A program made the translations under genes and the position numbers. Source: Pichia kudriavzevii (lineage: Eukaryota; Ascomycota; Pichiomycetes; Pichiales; Pichiaceae). From it: DNA of 64,000 bases. Where the stretch lies: NCBI RefSeq assembly GCF_003054445.1, contig NC_042508.1:868001-932000 (forward strand). The letters run 5' to 3'. Positions 50,748 to 61,593 of this stretch are shown here, one piece after another (the stretch's first letter is position 1; each line of letters opens with the position of its first letter). The notes beneath the pieces were generated by a model. That model was not told the origin of the DNA, made no database searches, and saw only the letters and a program-made list of their open reading frames with translations.

Positions 50748-51351
50748 TATGCTTGCACAGTTTACAAAGACATAGAAGGAAAACGCAAACTTTTTAATGA
50801 ACTAGCATAGGTTATACAGTTCAACCTGTGTAAGATGGTTAAAGCAGTTTTATACTCCTTTTTCTTTATTTGCCCGAAACATTGATTCATATGTTTGGAT
50901 TTTTTGTAGTACTTGATCATACTTGGATTGTAGTCTTTTGTTAAAAAAAAAAGAGAGGGAAACTATTATTACAACATTACAGATTGTTGTGTTTTTTTCT
51001 TTCAATTATTAGTCGTTAATGGTACATGTTTATTTACGCAAACTATTCCGGAGATAACTCACCAGCTGTTGTGATACTATTTTTATTTGAAGCAATCAAA
51101 ATAACCAATCGAAATATCAAGTTACTGTTAAAATAATATAGACATGTATAACTCTTAAGTTTTAGGTGAAAAATTTAAAAATTTTTTTAAACAAATCCAT
51201 ATTCAGAACACGATCACCAATACCAAGCTTTTCAGAAAGCATTTAAAGCATACAGTGTTAAATTTCGAAGTATAAAAAGCAAATGCGAAATAGAGATTTA
51301 TAAAATAGTACAAAAGAATGTCATAAAAGATGTACATTAAAAAAATAAAGA
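50748..51351. other. intergenic between MED21 and the SAP190-type gene
   Basis: 604 bp of AT-rich DNA between converging genes. T- and A-rich runs at 50941-50952 and 51181-51190 may mark 3'-end formation. No ORF, tRNA or snoRNA was recognised. Confidence 0.4.
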
Positions 51352-54249
51352 TTATTCAGAAGAACTACCAGAAAATTTTTCATTACTTAATGATCTTAGT
51401 GAACCGTCAGCTTGGTACAGAGGATGATTCATTTTTTTGTATGACTGCCCATCATCGTTGGGATCTTCATAATCGTCATAGTCTCCGTAATCGCCATGTG
51501 ATAGATACCTTTCTACAACGTTACCATCACCAACATCTTCATCCTCATCGACATCGTCATCATCACTTATGTTGTCTATATCATAGTCATCATCGATTTT
51601 AATATTATCATCGTCAAGACCACCTGCGGACATTTCATGATATGGATGCCCACCCATCTGGGAGTCTACAACTCCTTCAAATTCGTCGGATTGGTTGAGA
51701 TCGTCAGTGTCTTTTTGTGCGGTGTCATTTTCATCTTCTCCTTCATTTTCATCTTCATATCGACCATTCAAATCATTTGACATCTCATCACCTAAGTATC
51801 TGGAAAACTTGTCTGTTTCAACTCCATTTTCTTCTGACTCCATATATCCGTTAACCATATTATCATTGCCCTCTAGTATAACATCGTCGTCTTCTTCATC
51901 CTCATCATCATATTCACCCGACCCATAAACCTGTTGAAACAAATTCATGTCATGCTCATTCATTTGCTTTCCGTCACTTCCTAAAACTGCGTTGTACTTA
52001 TTTCTTATATCAGCTAGAGTTTCGTCAACGTAGTATTTCCAATCTTCTTGGTTAACTACTTCATCAATTATTTGTGACTTGGGTGTGGTACGATGAATAT
52101 CCAAGGAAATAAATTTGACAACTTCTTCCGCAATTAACGATAGATGTCCCATATATCCCAATCTTAGACCGGTCTCTTCCTCATATTCAATACATTTGTT
52201 GTGCCCTTGTACAATTGCAGTAGTGATATGGCATCTATCAAATAAATCAACTGCCAAGTATTTGTTGTAACCAATTTCCATTGTCGCATTTAAAATTTGT
52301 TGCACGATATCAAAGACAACATTATGCAAAAAATTGTTCCACGGAAATTTAAAGAACATATCTAATATGGTCACTATTATTTTATTGTCATATAATGCAA
52401 TTTTCAATTGATCACCAACAATTGGATGTTCTCTTAAAGATTCTTCATTATCTATGAAACCACCTTCTCCACTTTGTAAATTCTCATTATTTTCTTCTTC
52501 ATCATCGACACTGGTGTCATCAACAGTGCCCTCTTGTTTAATCAAAGATTTTAAGTTTTCAATCTCCTTAGAAACGTCAATACCTTCACTTGAATTCTGC
52601 GAGTCAGTTTCCGCTCTTTTCATCAACTCCTTATGTTTTGCTATTAATATAGCTCTTATCTCATCGCGTTCCTTTACCATTGCCTGACCCTTAATATCAT
52701 TTAATAAAGCCATATTAGAGCAATGGATTAATTCAGCCACTAATTCACAAATCTTGAACCTTTCAAAACCTAAAGGTTCAATCTCTCCAAACGGAGTAGG
52801 TAGCATTTTTTCAACTTTTTGCTCCAATAATTCGGTAAATTTAGGCATGTTTTCAGCAAATATTTTCACTAAAGTACCTAAATATATTGGATCTCTCGGC
52901 GTGGGAGGATGCGATTCCAAGGTGACATACACGACAGGAACAGGATCATAATCTGAGTTATTTTTGCGAATGATTTCTATTACTATACCAACACCGTTTG
53001 ATAAGCCAGTACCACCTTGAATCATTTTTTCAACTAACAATTTGACCATTGGTTCACTTACTAGCTGCCTTGTTAATTCATTGGGTCCGATTGTTGTATT
53101 CTCAGCATTATTCGCAGAGATAGTTATAAATGCCTTTAAGAAATCACCTGCTGCACTTTGTACCGAAGAAGGGATACTTTTATCTAAGAAGCTGATTAGT
53201 TTTGGAATTAATCCTTGGTCTTTTAAAACATCAATAATGCCGGTTGAGTCATCCGGTTTATCCGTCGAGATAACTTTCAAGAGAAAATCCATTAAAGGGG
53301 GTGTTTCAATGTGTCTCATAAATCTTGTAACTAGATTTGGCTCTTGATGTATGAACTGGATCATTTCGTCGGTTTTCATGTCGAGTAGATGTTCATTGAT
53401 TTTCATAAAGTATGTGGCTGAAAAAATTGGTAATGGGGGTTCTTTGTCAAGTAAACACCATAGCTTTTTGATCAGGTCAACACTCTCCATAAAAGCATCA
53501 GTGATAGACCAAACGTCCATGGATAGTATTTCAGCCGCCACCTGAGCACGCCTGGAATGCTTCTCCTCTTCATCAATGTCATCATCAACCCCGTCTTCAT
53601 CCTCATCTTCTTCATCGTCTTCATCATTATCTTCGGCTTCGTTATCACTGTTACTTTCACTTTCACTTCCGCTATTGTGATTTTCGTCATCGTCATCCTC
53701 CTCATTATTACTCAAATAGATGTCCTCGCCTTTTCCAGCTGCAGCTTTCTCGATCTTAGTATCTTCATCAACGATTGAAGTATCTAGGCCTTCGGCATCT
53801 TGACTAAGCTTCTCAAAGTCAATGTTATTATTGTTCCTACTATTACTACTATTACTATTATTATTATTGTTTTCAGCATCAACTTCATTTGCTTTCTCAT
53901 GATCATGAGCATCAGAAGGAAAGTTACTTATATCATCAGTAATTTTTCCATTGGATGAACCATTCATTTCATCTATGCCACTGTTGGAACTATTTTCGTT
54001 ATTGAACTCATTATTGGATTCGAATTCTGCAGATTTACGCTGATAATCATCGTCATCAACAATAAAATCAACCAATTTTTCTAGAATTTCAGGTCGCCTA
54101 ATATATTCAATCAACTTAGCATTAGAGGATAACAACTCTGAGACCGTTTCTCTCTCGTCAAGCAAATCCTCAAGGGAAACATTTTCATTTTCCAAAATCT
54201 TATTGACTTTAGAAGCGTAATTGTTTGTAAATTTCCAAAATCCCGACAT
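51352..54249 (-). CDS. SAP190: Sit4 phosphatase-associated protein, SAP185/SAP190 type
   Basis: SAPS-domain regulatory subunit of the PP6-type phosphatase Sit4, acting in G1 progression, TOR signalling and Elongator-dependent tRNA modification. The 965-residue protein begins MSGFWKF. The first 65 residues (EDLLDERETVSELLSS, ILEKLVDFIVDD) align with Sap185/Sap190 rather than Sap155/Sap4. An Asn/Ser/Asp/Glu-rich insert (about 70-225) precedes the SAPS helical repeats (about 230-770). These include EILSMDVWSITDAFM and RFKICELVAELIHCSN. The C-terminal 180 residues are again strongly acidic. The two acidic tracts are encoded by imperfect GAT/GAA trinucleotide runs. Confidence 0.9.
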   Translation of the reverse strand: MSGFWKFTNNYASKVNKILENENVSLEDLLDERETVSELLSSNAKLIEYIRRPEILEKLVDFIVDDDDYQRKSAEFESNNEFNNENSSNSGIDEMNGSSNGKITDDISNFPSDAHDHEKANEVDAENNNNNSNSSNSRNNNNIDFEKLSQDAEGLDTSIVDEDTKIEKAAAGKGEDIYLSNNEEDDDDENHNSGSESESNSDNEAEDNDEDDEEDEDEDGVDDDIDEEEKHSRRAQVAAEILSMDVWSITDAFMESVDLIKKLWCLLDKEPPLPIFSATYFMKINEHLLDMKTDEMIQFIHQEPNLVTRFMRHIETPPLMDFLLKVISTDKPDDSTGIIDVLKDQGLIPKLISFLDKSIPSSVQSAAGDFLKAFITISANNAENTTIGPNELTRQLVSEPMVKLLVEKMIQGGTGLSNGVGIVIEIIRKNNSDYDPVPVVYVTLESHPPTPRDPIYLGTLVKIFAENMPKFTELLEQKVEKMLPTPFGEIEPLGFERFKICELVAELIHCSNMALLNDIKGQAMVKERDEIRAILIAKHKELMKRAETDSQNSSEGIDVSKEIENLKSLIKQEGTVDDTSVDDEEENNENLQSGEGGFIDNEESLREHPIVGDQLKIALYDNKIIVTILDMFFKFPWNNFLHNVVFDIVQQILNATMEIGYNKYLAVDLFDRCHITTAIVQGHNKCIEYEEETGLRLGYMGHLSLIAEEVVKFISLDIHRTTPKSQIIDEVVNQEDWKYYVDETLADIRNKYNAVLGSDGKQMNEHDMNLFQQVYGSGEYDDEDEEDDDVILEGNDNMVNGYMESEENGVETDKFSRYLGDEMSNDLNGRYEDENEGEDENDTAQKDTDDLNQSDEFEGVVDSQMGGHPYHEMSAGGLDDDNIKIDDDYDIDNISDDDDVDEDEDVGDGNVVERYLSHGDYGDYDDYEDPNDDGQSYKKMNHPLYQADGSLRSLSNEKFSGSSSE

Positions 54250-55175
54250 GGTTTTTCAGTGAGTGTATCTAGAAATTCAAATAAAAGGTAGTGTTGGAAA
54301 CGGAACTAGGAAAAAGAAACAAGGAGATAGATCAGTTATGCTTTTTCTTTTTCTTTTGTTGTTTTGTTGTTGTTTTGCTTTTTTGATCAAAGTGAAAATA
54401 AAACAAAGCAGATTAGACTAGAAAAGAGGTTTCTTTGGATCTGTGTCAATGGAAAAAATTAGTAAAGTTTCAAAGTGTGAAAATAAAGTATCAATTGCGT
54501 GTATACCAGTTTGCCTGCACTTATTTCTGTGTTTGACGGATATCTAAGAATCTGTAAATAAAGTAACAAGATGTGCTAATATATCCCTAGAAATTGTCAG
54601 CTAGTAGAATGAACAAAAAAAAAGCACTATTAACCTATGCAAGGGGTAAGAAATCCAGGATATTTTCTAGTGTGAATATGGGGAGTTTGAATTTCAAGTT
54701 ACAATGGATGAAAAAAAAAAGAAAGGGAGGGAGGGGGGAAAAAATATAGCCTGCCCGTTGGGAATGTATGTCTGCTTCTTAAAAGTAGGAAACGTTGGTG
54801 GAACTTGTAGAAGAGAACGGCAACAGCAGTGTCTTACTTGGCAAATGCAATCAATTCAGTACTTTCCAGAATGGTGTCGACAGAACACCGTCACCTGGGT
54901 GAGAGAAGTTTAATGGTTTCTTGTCCTAATTTTCTCCACGGGCGAAGCACCGAAAAACACACGACAGCTAAAATTAAGTAGCTGCAATTGTTGTGTTCTC
55001 TGTTTCCCACTTTCTAGCCCAAAATCGGCGCGTCGCTGGTAGGCGTGGTGTCTAGTCTCTTTTGTTTGGCTGTCTGTCTACTAGTGGTTGTACTTGGGGA
55101 CAGTATACAATATACTTTTACATATCTAATGGTCGGTGAAACGTGAAGGAAAGCAGGGGGGGGGGGGGGGGGTGT
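54250..55175. other. intergenic: SAP190 promoter and ChAP gene 3' region
   Basis: 926 bp. The half next to the ChAP gene is richer in G+C and contains a G17 homopolymer at 55156-55172, three bases from the minus-strand stop codon. A 69-codon frame (54704-54913) lacks family resemblance. No RNA gene was recognised. Confidence 0.45.
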
Positions 55176-57371
55176 TCAGAAGGAGAATTCTTCTTGGTCA
55201 AACTGCTGAAGCCACGAGATGTAGCGGTCGACTAGAGCCATAACACCTTGAGAGTTGTCCATCTCTCTGTAGACGGCCTTGTCCGAAGTGGTCATGTCCA
55301 TTCGTTTCTGCTGTTGCTGTTGTTCAATCTCCGTGAGCTTGTACTCTAGTTTGGATTTCACAACAGTGGCGTCACTGTCGGGTAAGTTGATCAATGTCGC
55401 TAGTGCTTGGAAACATATGAGTGGGAACTCACTGTAAAATCGAGCCGACCAGCTAATTAGTTTACAACATATGTTGAGTATGAAATCCTCGTCCAATTTG
55501 GCTGAACTTTCATCCTCACCATTTAATGCGTCGAATGCCCTCTCATTTGTTGTGTAGCTGAGGAAATGGTTCAATAGTTTAAGAGCAGCGAAAACACTGA
55601 ACCTCTTATTGATACATGTCTCGTAGGCGACTATACTTTCCTTGAAGTAGTGGACTCTGAAACATTCGTCAGCAACGAGTTCCCATTCAAGTGGGCAGAA
55701 TTGTATATCTGGGTTAGCATTCAGCTCATTCTGGTAGATCAGTACGTTTTTGAGGTTCTCGTAAAATATCAAAAACAATGAATCCAACCATTTTTCACTC
55801 AATCTCTTAGTTTTAAATCTGGTAGAAATTTCAGTTAGGGAGATTGTGGATTTGTCCTTTATTGTCTTGGTATCCTCACTCTTATTCTCTTTGATTTTCT
55901 CGGAATTAACAACCTCATTGTACTCATCTTCCATAACAAAAATCTTGGATCTTAACTTCAATAACTCACTCCATCCGCACTTCTTGGTCATTAGTGCCAA
56001 TAGATCATATGCTTCTTTGAATGTGTAGTTTAGTTTCATCTCATCGTAAACTTTCAAACGGTACTTATTAGTTTTGGAGACTTCGGCATTTGATGAAAAT
56101 TCTACAATACCGCCAGGCCCTGATATACAGCCAAAAGTCTCACAATCTTTCCAAACGTTCTCAATTTTACCCTCTAATGGGAATGGAAACTCAAAATTAC
56201 TTGGTTTCAATGCAGAATAAATATCTTTCCTTTTGTTAACATACATTGGTGATGAGTTTAATGCCAATAGTGCATTCTTTAGATCGTTTTGTAGAATATA
56301 CACTAGGATTAGATTCTTCCAGCAAACAAACTCAGATGGCAAACATTCGACTGATTTCATTGCGGGTAGCAACGCCAAATCTGGTCTGTTTTGATTGATT
56401 AGAAAGAGTGCTTGTTCATTGAGCATCCAACCGTCCCTTGGAATTCTAATTAAACAATCATGCATCAATCTGACTGCCTTTGCATATTCACTCTTCAATA
56501 ACAATATCTTAACAATCAATACATTCAAATTCAATTTCATTGCTGACATCAAATTTTCAATTTCTTTTATTGCAATATCGTAATATTTTGTTATTGAGAG
56601 TAGTTTTAAAAGTGCATCAACTAAATGGTTGTTGATCAATGAGGGCCTGTTGTAGATGTCCGAACACCCTGTTTCTGGACCTCTATCTAAGAAATGGCAT
56701 AAAAGTACAATGGCTTCCTTGGAATCTTTTGTTGATTGAATCGGATTGAATTTACACATACCAGGTAACTGTCTGTCCGGAGAATCTGCAAATAGAATCG
56801 CACGTATTAAAGATGAGACATAGGTTTCCTTGTGTAATTTCCTTGATTTTTCATCATCGGTGATTTGTATTGTAATTTTGGATTTATTTGAGGGCACAAA
56901 TTGAACCATTGGTGAAGCAGAACCAGGAAACTGGCATCTGATTCTCAAGTCACCCCTACTAAAGATATTATAGCAGCAGTACGTGCCGACCTTCATGTGC
57001 TTGTTTGTTGCCAGCTCCTTGTCGTTCAACTGTATGGTCTGTATGTACATGAAAGGCTGGATGACGCTGGAGGTGTTGATACCAGTAACATAATGGTACT
57101 CTCCAATTTCTTGTTTCATCGATCTCTCATACTTGGATATGTGGACAAGATCCGGCTGCCCAAGTTCTTTGAATTCCGGTAATATCTGCCCCCTGAACTG
57201 GATAGCCTCACCCAATTGACTCTCCTGGATCTTTGGTGTTATAATCTGCGGTTTTGATTTTGCATTTAATGATGCAGAACGGCTATTTAGATTCGCCGGT
57301 GTCGATACAGAGCCATTGGACGACCCCACCGCTGACACAGAGCTCCGACGGGTAGTGCTAGTGCTCGGCAT
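55176..57371 (-). CDS. exomer cargo adaptor of the ChAPs family (Bch1/Bud7/Chs6-type)
   Basis: Chs5-Arf1-binding protein that forms exomer and exports Chs3 and other cargos from the trans-Golgi to the surface. The start is ambiguous. The ATG at 57371 (MPSTSTTRRSSVS) gives 731 residues; an in-frame ATG at 57440 gives 754 and a less typical N-terminus. After a Ser-rich leader the conserved ChAP region begins (LPEFKELGQPDLVHISKYE), followed by TGINTSSVIQPFMYIQ and TPR-like helical repeats (about 250-680). The C-terminus WLQQFDQEEFSF is typical of Bch1/Bud7-type members, where the last residues contact Arf1 and membrane. Which paralogue cannot be settled. Confidence 0.88.
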   Translation of the reverse strand: MPSTSTTRRSSVSAVGSSNGSVSTPANLNSRSASLNAKSKPQIITPKIQESQLGEAIQFRGQILPEFKELGQPDLVHISKYERSMKQEIGEYHYVTGINTSSVIQPFMYIQTIQLNDKELATNKHMKVGTYCCYNIFSRGDLRIRCQFPGSASPMVQFVPSNKSKITIQITDDEKSRKLHKETYVSSLIRAILFADSPDRQLPGMCKFNPIQSTKDSKEAIVLLCHFLDRGPETGCSDIYNRPSLINNHLVDALLKLLSITKYYDIAIKEIENLMSAMKLNLNVLIVKILLLKSEYAKAVRLMHDCLIRIPRDGWMLNEQALFLINQNRPDLALLPAMKSVECLPSEFVCWKNLILVYILQNDLKNALLALNSSPMYVNKRKDIYSALKPSNFEFPFPLEGKIENVWKDCETFGCISGPGGIVEFSSNAEVSKTNKYRLKVYDEMKLNYTFKEAYDLLALMTKKCGWSELLKLRSKIFVMEDEYNEVVNSEKIKENKSEDTKTIKDKSTISLTEISTRFKTKRLSEKWLDSLFLIFYENLKNVLIYQNELNANPDIQFCPLEWELVADECFRVHYFKESIVAYETCINKRFSVFAALKLLNHFLSYTTNERAFDALNGEDESSAKLDEDFILNICCKLISWSARFYSEFPLICFQALATLINLPDSDATVVKSKLEYKLTEIEQQQQQKRMDMTTSDKAVYREMDNSQGVMALVDRYISWLQQFDQEEFSF

Positions 57372-57681
57372 TGTTTCCTTTCCCTTCCCTGTGGTTGTAC
57401 AAACTCGCCTATCAGCCAATTGAGGCATGTGTTGGCACAATTATCAGTTGCAAGTGAAAGAGGCGTCTCAGGGAGCAAAAAATATCATGGTCCCGACATC
57501 CGTGCACCAGATACGTGGATTCGGTAGAGTTTTGCTATTTTGCTCAGGCCCCTTTTTTTTTTTCCTTTTCCTTCTGTGGCATAAATTAGAGACGGTAACA
57601 TATGTACTGCAGCTGGAATAGTAACCTCGTTTTGGTTTCCCTGCTTTTGAAGAAGCTCCACAGTAAGCACACCCATTCACC

Positions 57682-58221
57682 ATGTCCGTCGACTTTAACA
57701 CCTTAGCGCAACAATTCTGTGATTTCTACTACCAACAGTTTGATCAAGACAGATCTCTTCTTGGCAATTTATACGTATGTGGCAACTGAACTGATTATAT
57801 TTTTATTTCTATCTTTTCATTCTTCTAGGGTTAGTTCCATGTCCATGTCTACGATCATGTCGGTTTCCGTGTTCATGTGTAGTCCATGTCCTCCTAAAAG
57901 ATAAGATACTAACATTGGGTAATTTTTGTTTTGAATTAGAGAGACCACTCCATGTTGACTTTTGAGTCTTCTCAACTTCAAGGTCAAAGAAATATTATTG
58001 AAAAATTAACCTCTCTACCATTCCAAAAAGTCCAACATAGAATCTCAACCTTGGACGCTCAACCAGCATCCGAAAACGGTGATGTTTTGGTTATGGTTAC
58101 TGGTGAGTTATTGATTGACGAGGAACAAAATCCTCAAAGATATTCGCAAGTTTTCCATTTAATTCCTGAAAACGGGTCTTATTTCGTTCTCAACGATATT
58201 TTCAGATTGAACTATGCTTGA
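57682..58221 (+). CDS. NTF2: nuclear transport factor 2, one intron
   Basis: Homodimeric carrier that returns Ran-GDP (Gsp1) to the nucleus. Exon 1 is 57682-57774 (31 codons, [12 protein letters not shown]...GNLY) and exon 2 is 57940-58221. The 165-base intron has GTATGT at 57775, the branch point TACTAAC at 57907-57913 and TAG at 57937-57939. The spliced 124-residue protein (S. cerevisiae 125) aligns along its whole length, including [27 protein letters not shown] and [23 protein letters not shown]. Without the intron, exon 2 alone would begin falsely at 57952. Divergent from the ChAP gene. Confidence 0.97.
57775..57939 (+). other. NTF2 intron
   Basis: Donor GTATGT, branch point TACTAAC 26 bases before the acceptor TAG. 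These consensus signals calibrate splicing signals for the other genes of the window. Confidence 0.95.
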
Positions 58222-58450
58222 TTCAAGGGAATTGAACAAGGCAAAGAGAGGGCGGCGAGCAGACAATCTAGTTGACGGTAAAGCTACCTTCAAACTCCCC
58301 TCTAATATTGAGAGTTATCGTTGATTTTTTTTTTTGATGAATCAACCGTTTGTTGTCATCGATACTATATTTTGTGCCCCCACCCTTCTTTCTCACACTC
58401 TTTCATCATCTTTATACTTGTTTAGAAGTTAATATATTGCTAAAACCACT

Positions 58451-58630
58451 ATGTGGGAAACACAGCCGTACATCTTGGTAATATTGTACGTTCCTCTATT
58501 TTGGTTTGGATTTCCCCAATTTCTCAATCCGGGTTTCGAGATGTGGAATTTAAATTTGGCAACACTAATTATTTACAAATACATGTACTGGTTAGCAACC
58601 ACTTTGTATTTCATCACGTTATTCATCTAA
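58451..58630 (+). CDS. 59-codon ORF for a small hydrophobic protein, or uORF of AIM21
   Basis: An ATG frame starting MWETQPYILVILYV and ending ITLFI, with two hydrophobic stretches (about 7-24 and 36-58) separated by a polar loop, so a two-helix membrane protein is predicted. I recognise no family. The stop is 15 bases before the AIM21 start codon. A pyrimidine-rich leader-like sequence (58375-58440) lies upstream. It may be a genuine small protein gene, an upstream ORF in the AIM21 transcript, or a chance frame in T-rich DNA. Confidence 0.35.
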   Translation: MWETQPYILVILYVPLFWFGFPQFLNPGFEMWNLNLATLIIYKYMYWLATTLYFITLFI

Positions 58631-58645
58631 GAGTACACGACGAAC

Positions 58646-61086
58646 ATGGATATACCTCAAGTGCCTACGACTGTATGTATTCAATGACATGTTATGTCAC
58701 TTTTATTGATGAAGCATACTAACATTGAAATTTGTAGAGACCAAAGAGATCAAAGTCCACTTCTCCGGACACTTTTGAATCACCTCAAGTTCCAAATACT
58801 AGACCATCAAGGACAGTGGGTGCATCGCCAATTCCAAATGTTCCTTCAACAAGACCGAAGAAGGCACATGAACAATCAGTTTCATGCACAGTGCCAAACA
58901 TAGACCACAAACCCAGTTCTGAAAACAGCGACTTGCCAATTCCAAGCGTACCTAAATCAAGACCAAAGGCACCAAAAGCTAGCTATTGCGATCGTCAAGG
59001 ATCTGAGGAATCGCTCTCGAAACCGACTACTGGAACTATAGTCGCAGAGAGAGACGAGGTCTCCAGTGTGGGCCAGCATGTTTTTCATGCGGGATCCGAA
59101 TCACAGGTTAATTTGTTATCAGATGATGATACTGCCGAAAAACAGCCATCTCTAAGTATTCCAATTGAAAATGAAGGAAATACCGAACAATTGGGAACAA
59201 AGGCACAAAGTATTATCAGTGATGAGCTGAAGAGAGAAACAGAATATGAAATCCAAGAAGAGAAGGCGGATCAAGAAAATAAGCAAGCATTAGATTTAGG
59301 AGAAAAATCAAACGAATTCTTGGCGTTACAAAATGAAACTTCGGTGAATCCTGCATCCAAGCAAAAAGAGTTAGAGTCGACTAAGAGCTTAGATGATAGT
59401 AAAAATGAGTATAGTTTTGGAAGCAGTGATTCATCAATGGCAGATGAGGATATAACCTATGCCAAAAAGGATGATGATGAGAGTAAATCGATTGGTAAAG
59501 TCCCATCAGAGGAAGAGCCACAGAATGACCAAACGGGATTGTTGAAGGAAAAAACTTCAACCGAAGAGCCTTTAACAGCTAGTGTTGTCGACAATGCAGA
59601 ATATTCTTGCATCGCTGATGCGGAATCGAGGAGAGGGGTACCTCCATCAACTGAAGAAATTCTTCCTGAGTCTGACATAAAACATACCGAGGAACCAGCT
59701 GAAGAATCAATTGAAGAGCCATTGTCTTCACTTTTTACAGCAAATTCAGAAAGCGTAAAAGACCAAGCGGCTCAAAACTTTCCGTCTACTGCAGAGGAGT
59801 CTAAATCGGAAAAGCAAGTACTAGTTTCTCAAACCGAAGCAGATACTTCATTTGATGTGGCCAAAAACTCGAGTACCGTTAGCTTGGACGAACCAATTAA
59901 GAAGGAAGAGCATACAAACAAGGAAGAGAATTATGAACCACAAGGATTACAAAATGATGGTGGTAAAACAAAAAATACTCCCAGTGTCCCAGCCTCTAGG
60001 CCAAAGGTGCATGAAAAAGAGACGCCAGTAGTTCCAACAACTCGACCAAAGCATGTTTCTATAAATTCATCTGAGGATACAACCGAATCTGCTTCTGCTT
60101 CAACAGTTAACAAGAAACCACCGCCACGTCCGAAAAAACCATCGTCTAGAATTGCACAATTTCAAGAAATGTTAGAGCAACAACAAAAGCAAGATTTAGG
60201 ATTATTTAATAAACCAAAACCCAAATCACCAGCCAAGAGGCCAACATTTACCAATGAAATACCTGAACCAAATGAAAAGTCTATAGGAGCAGATGATTCC
60301 GAAAAACAATATCCTGTTAACAGACTGAACTCTAATTTTGCTGAAAGTTTGAATGGAATGATAGGCGTAGGGCTACCTGGCATGGCATTTGGAGCAGGAT
60401 CATACGAGGCAATAAGGAAGGTCAAGGCAGTTGCATCATCTTTATCAAATGAGGATGAAGCAGAAAGTGGAGGAACGGTGGAGACTGATGAAGTGAATGC
60501 AAAGGATGCCAAAGGCGATATTAGAAGAGCAAGAGCTAAGGGTCCAAGAGGTAGAAAGCTACCAGGCAGCTTGAAGAAGGTAGTTGAAGTAAATGACTTG
60601 ACGTTAGGAAACAAATTCAGTGTACAGGTTTTTGATATATGGACTTTGAGAACGGACTTGAAAACATGCAAAGATGATACAGACGGTCCCAAGCATCTTG
60701 GTTTGGAAGAGTCAGAGAGCACTTATTCTGGTAAGGGCTTAAATGAGGATGAAATTGATCTAACAAGAGTCAATACCGAACAGGATACTTCAGTACGAGA
60801 AGATGCAAATCAAAGAGAAAACGAGAGAGAATCCGTTCTAGCCGATGCCAGCGAAACAACTCCAGAGGGACTCCTAGTTGATGCTGACAGTAATAAGCTA
60901 AATGAAATTGAGGAAAAGAAAGAAGAGATAGTAGAAGAACAGGAAGGAAAAAACGGAGCAAAAGACGAAGAAGAGGAAATAGAGGAAGAAAAAGTTCATT
61001 TTGGTGCAACAGACCAAGGAAAACAGGAAGAAGAAAACAGCAACAACGACGACATCTCTATTGTGGATGCATATCTTGTCGAATAG
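58646..61086 (+). CDS. AIM21: actin-patch regulator Aim21, one intron
   Basis: With Tda2, Aim21 binds barbed ends at cortical actin patches and controls free actin. Exon 1 is only nine codons (58646-58672, MDIPQVPTT). The 65-base intron has GTATGT at 58673, TACTAAC at 58717-58723 and TAG at 58735-58737. Exon 2 is 58738-61086, giving 791 residues. The N-terminus holds repeated VPxxRPK/R motifs (VPTTRPKR, VPNTRPSR, VPSTRPKK, VPKSRPKA) that recur later (VPASRPK, VPTTRPK); this is the Aim21/Bsp1 pattern for binding Abp1 SH3 or capping protein. A KKPPPRPKKPSSRIAQFQEML segment precedes the conserved IGVGLPGMAFG and ARAKGPRGRKLP motifs. The rest is acidic and disordered. Translation of exon 2 alone has no early ATG. 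Confidence 0.88.
58673..58737 (+). other. AIM21 intron
   Basis: GTATGT donor, TACTAAC branch point, TAG acceptor; 65 bases, which is short for a yeast intron. It removes in-frame stop codons that otherwise separate MDIPQVPTT from the main frame. Confidence 0.88.
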
Positions 61087-61593
61087 CGGGTACATTGTTT
61101 TGTGTAGTTTTATCGGCAAATAATATTATTTTTTGGTTATGTTTTTATGTGTGTAATTCCTATATTACAATGATTTACTTTGTTAGGTTGTCTACTAAGT
61201 CTCCCCACCCCGGTGCTGAACATCGGGGCATTGCTTCAAAACAGTTGAACTCAATAGGCTTGTTGCTTAAACTCCCTAACAAGTTGTGCACTTTGAAATG
61301 GGAAACCCCACTAGAAACAACCTTGCTGTATTACCTTTATTCTGAAACTTGTAGGAGGAAGCAGGTGACCTGCAGCCAAAGTGGGAGCCCGGCTTCAACT
61401 TTTTTTCATGCGAGATCGGGTTTGTTTTGATTTGTTTTATTTCGATCTGCGTTGCCTGATGCAGTTTTTTCCCATTCTGTTTCAGAGATTTCTACCTGTA
61501 AAGGGAATCTTAACACAGCTCTTGTAAAGCTGTTATCATATCCACGTCCACTCGTTATTACCATTAACACATAAAGATACCTCACACTGACAC
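61087..61593. other. intergenic: AIM21 3' end and GAS5 promoter
   Basis: 507 bp. The region just after AIM21 is AT-rich; a more G+C-rich stretch (61200-61400) lies ahead of GAS5. A 111-codon frame (61095-61430) has no family resemblance and no matching codon bias. Confidence 0.45.
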
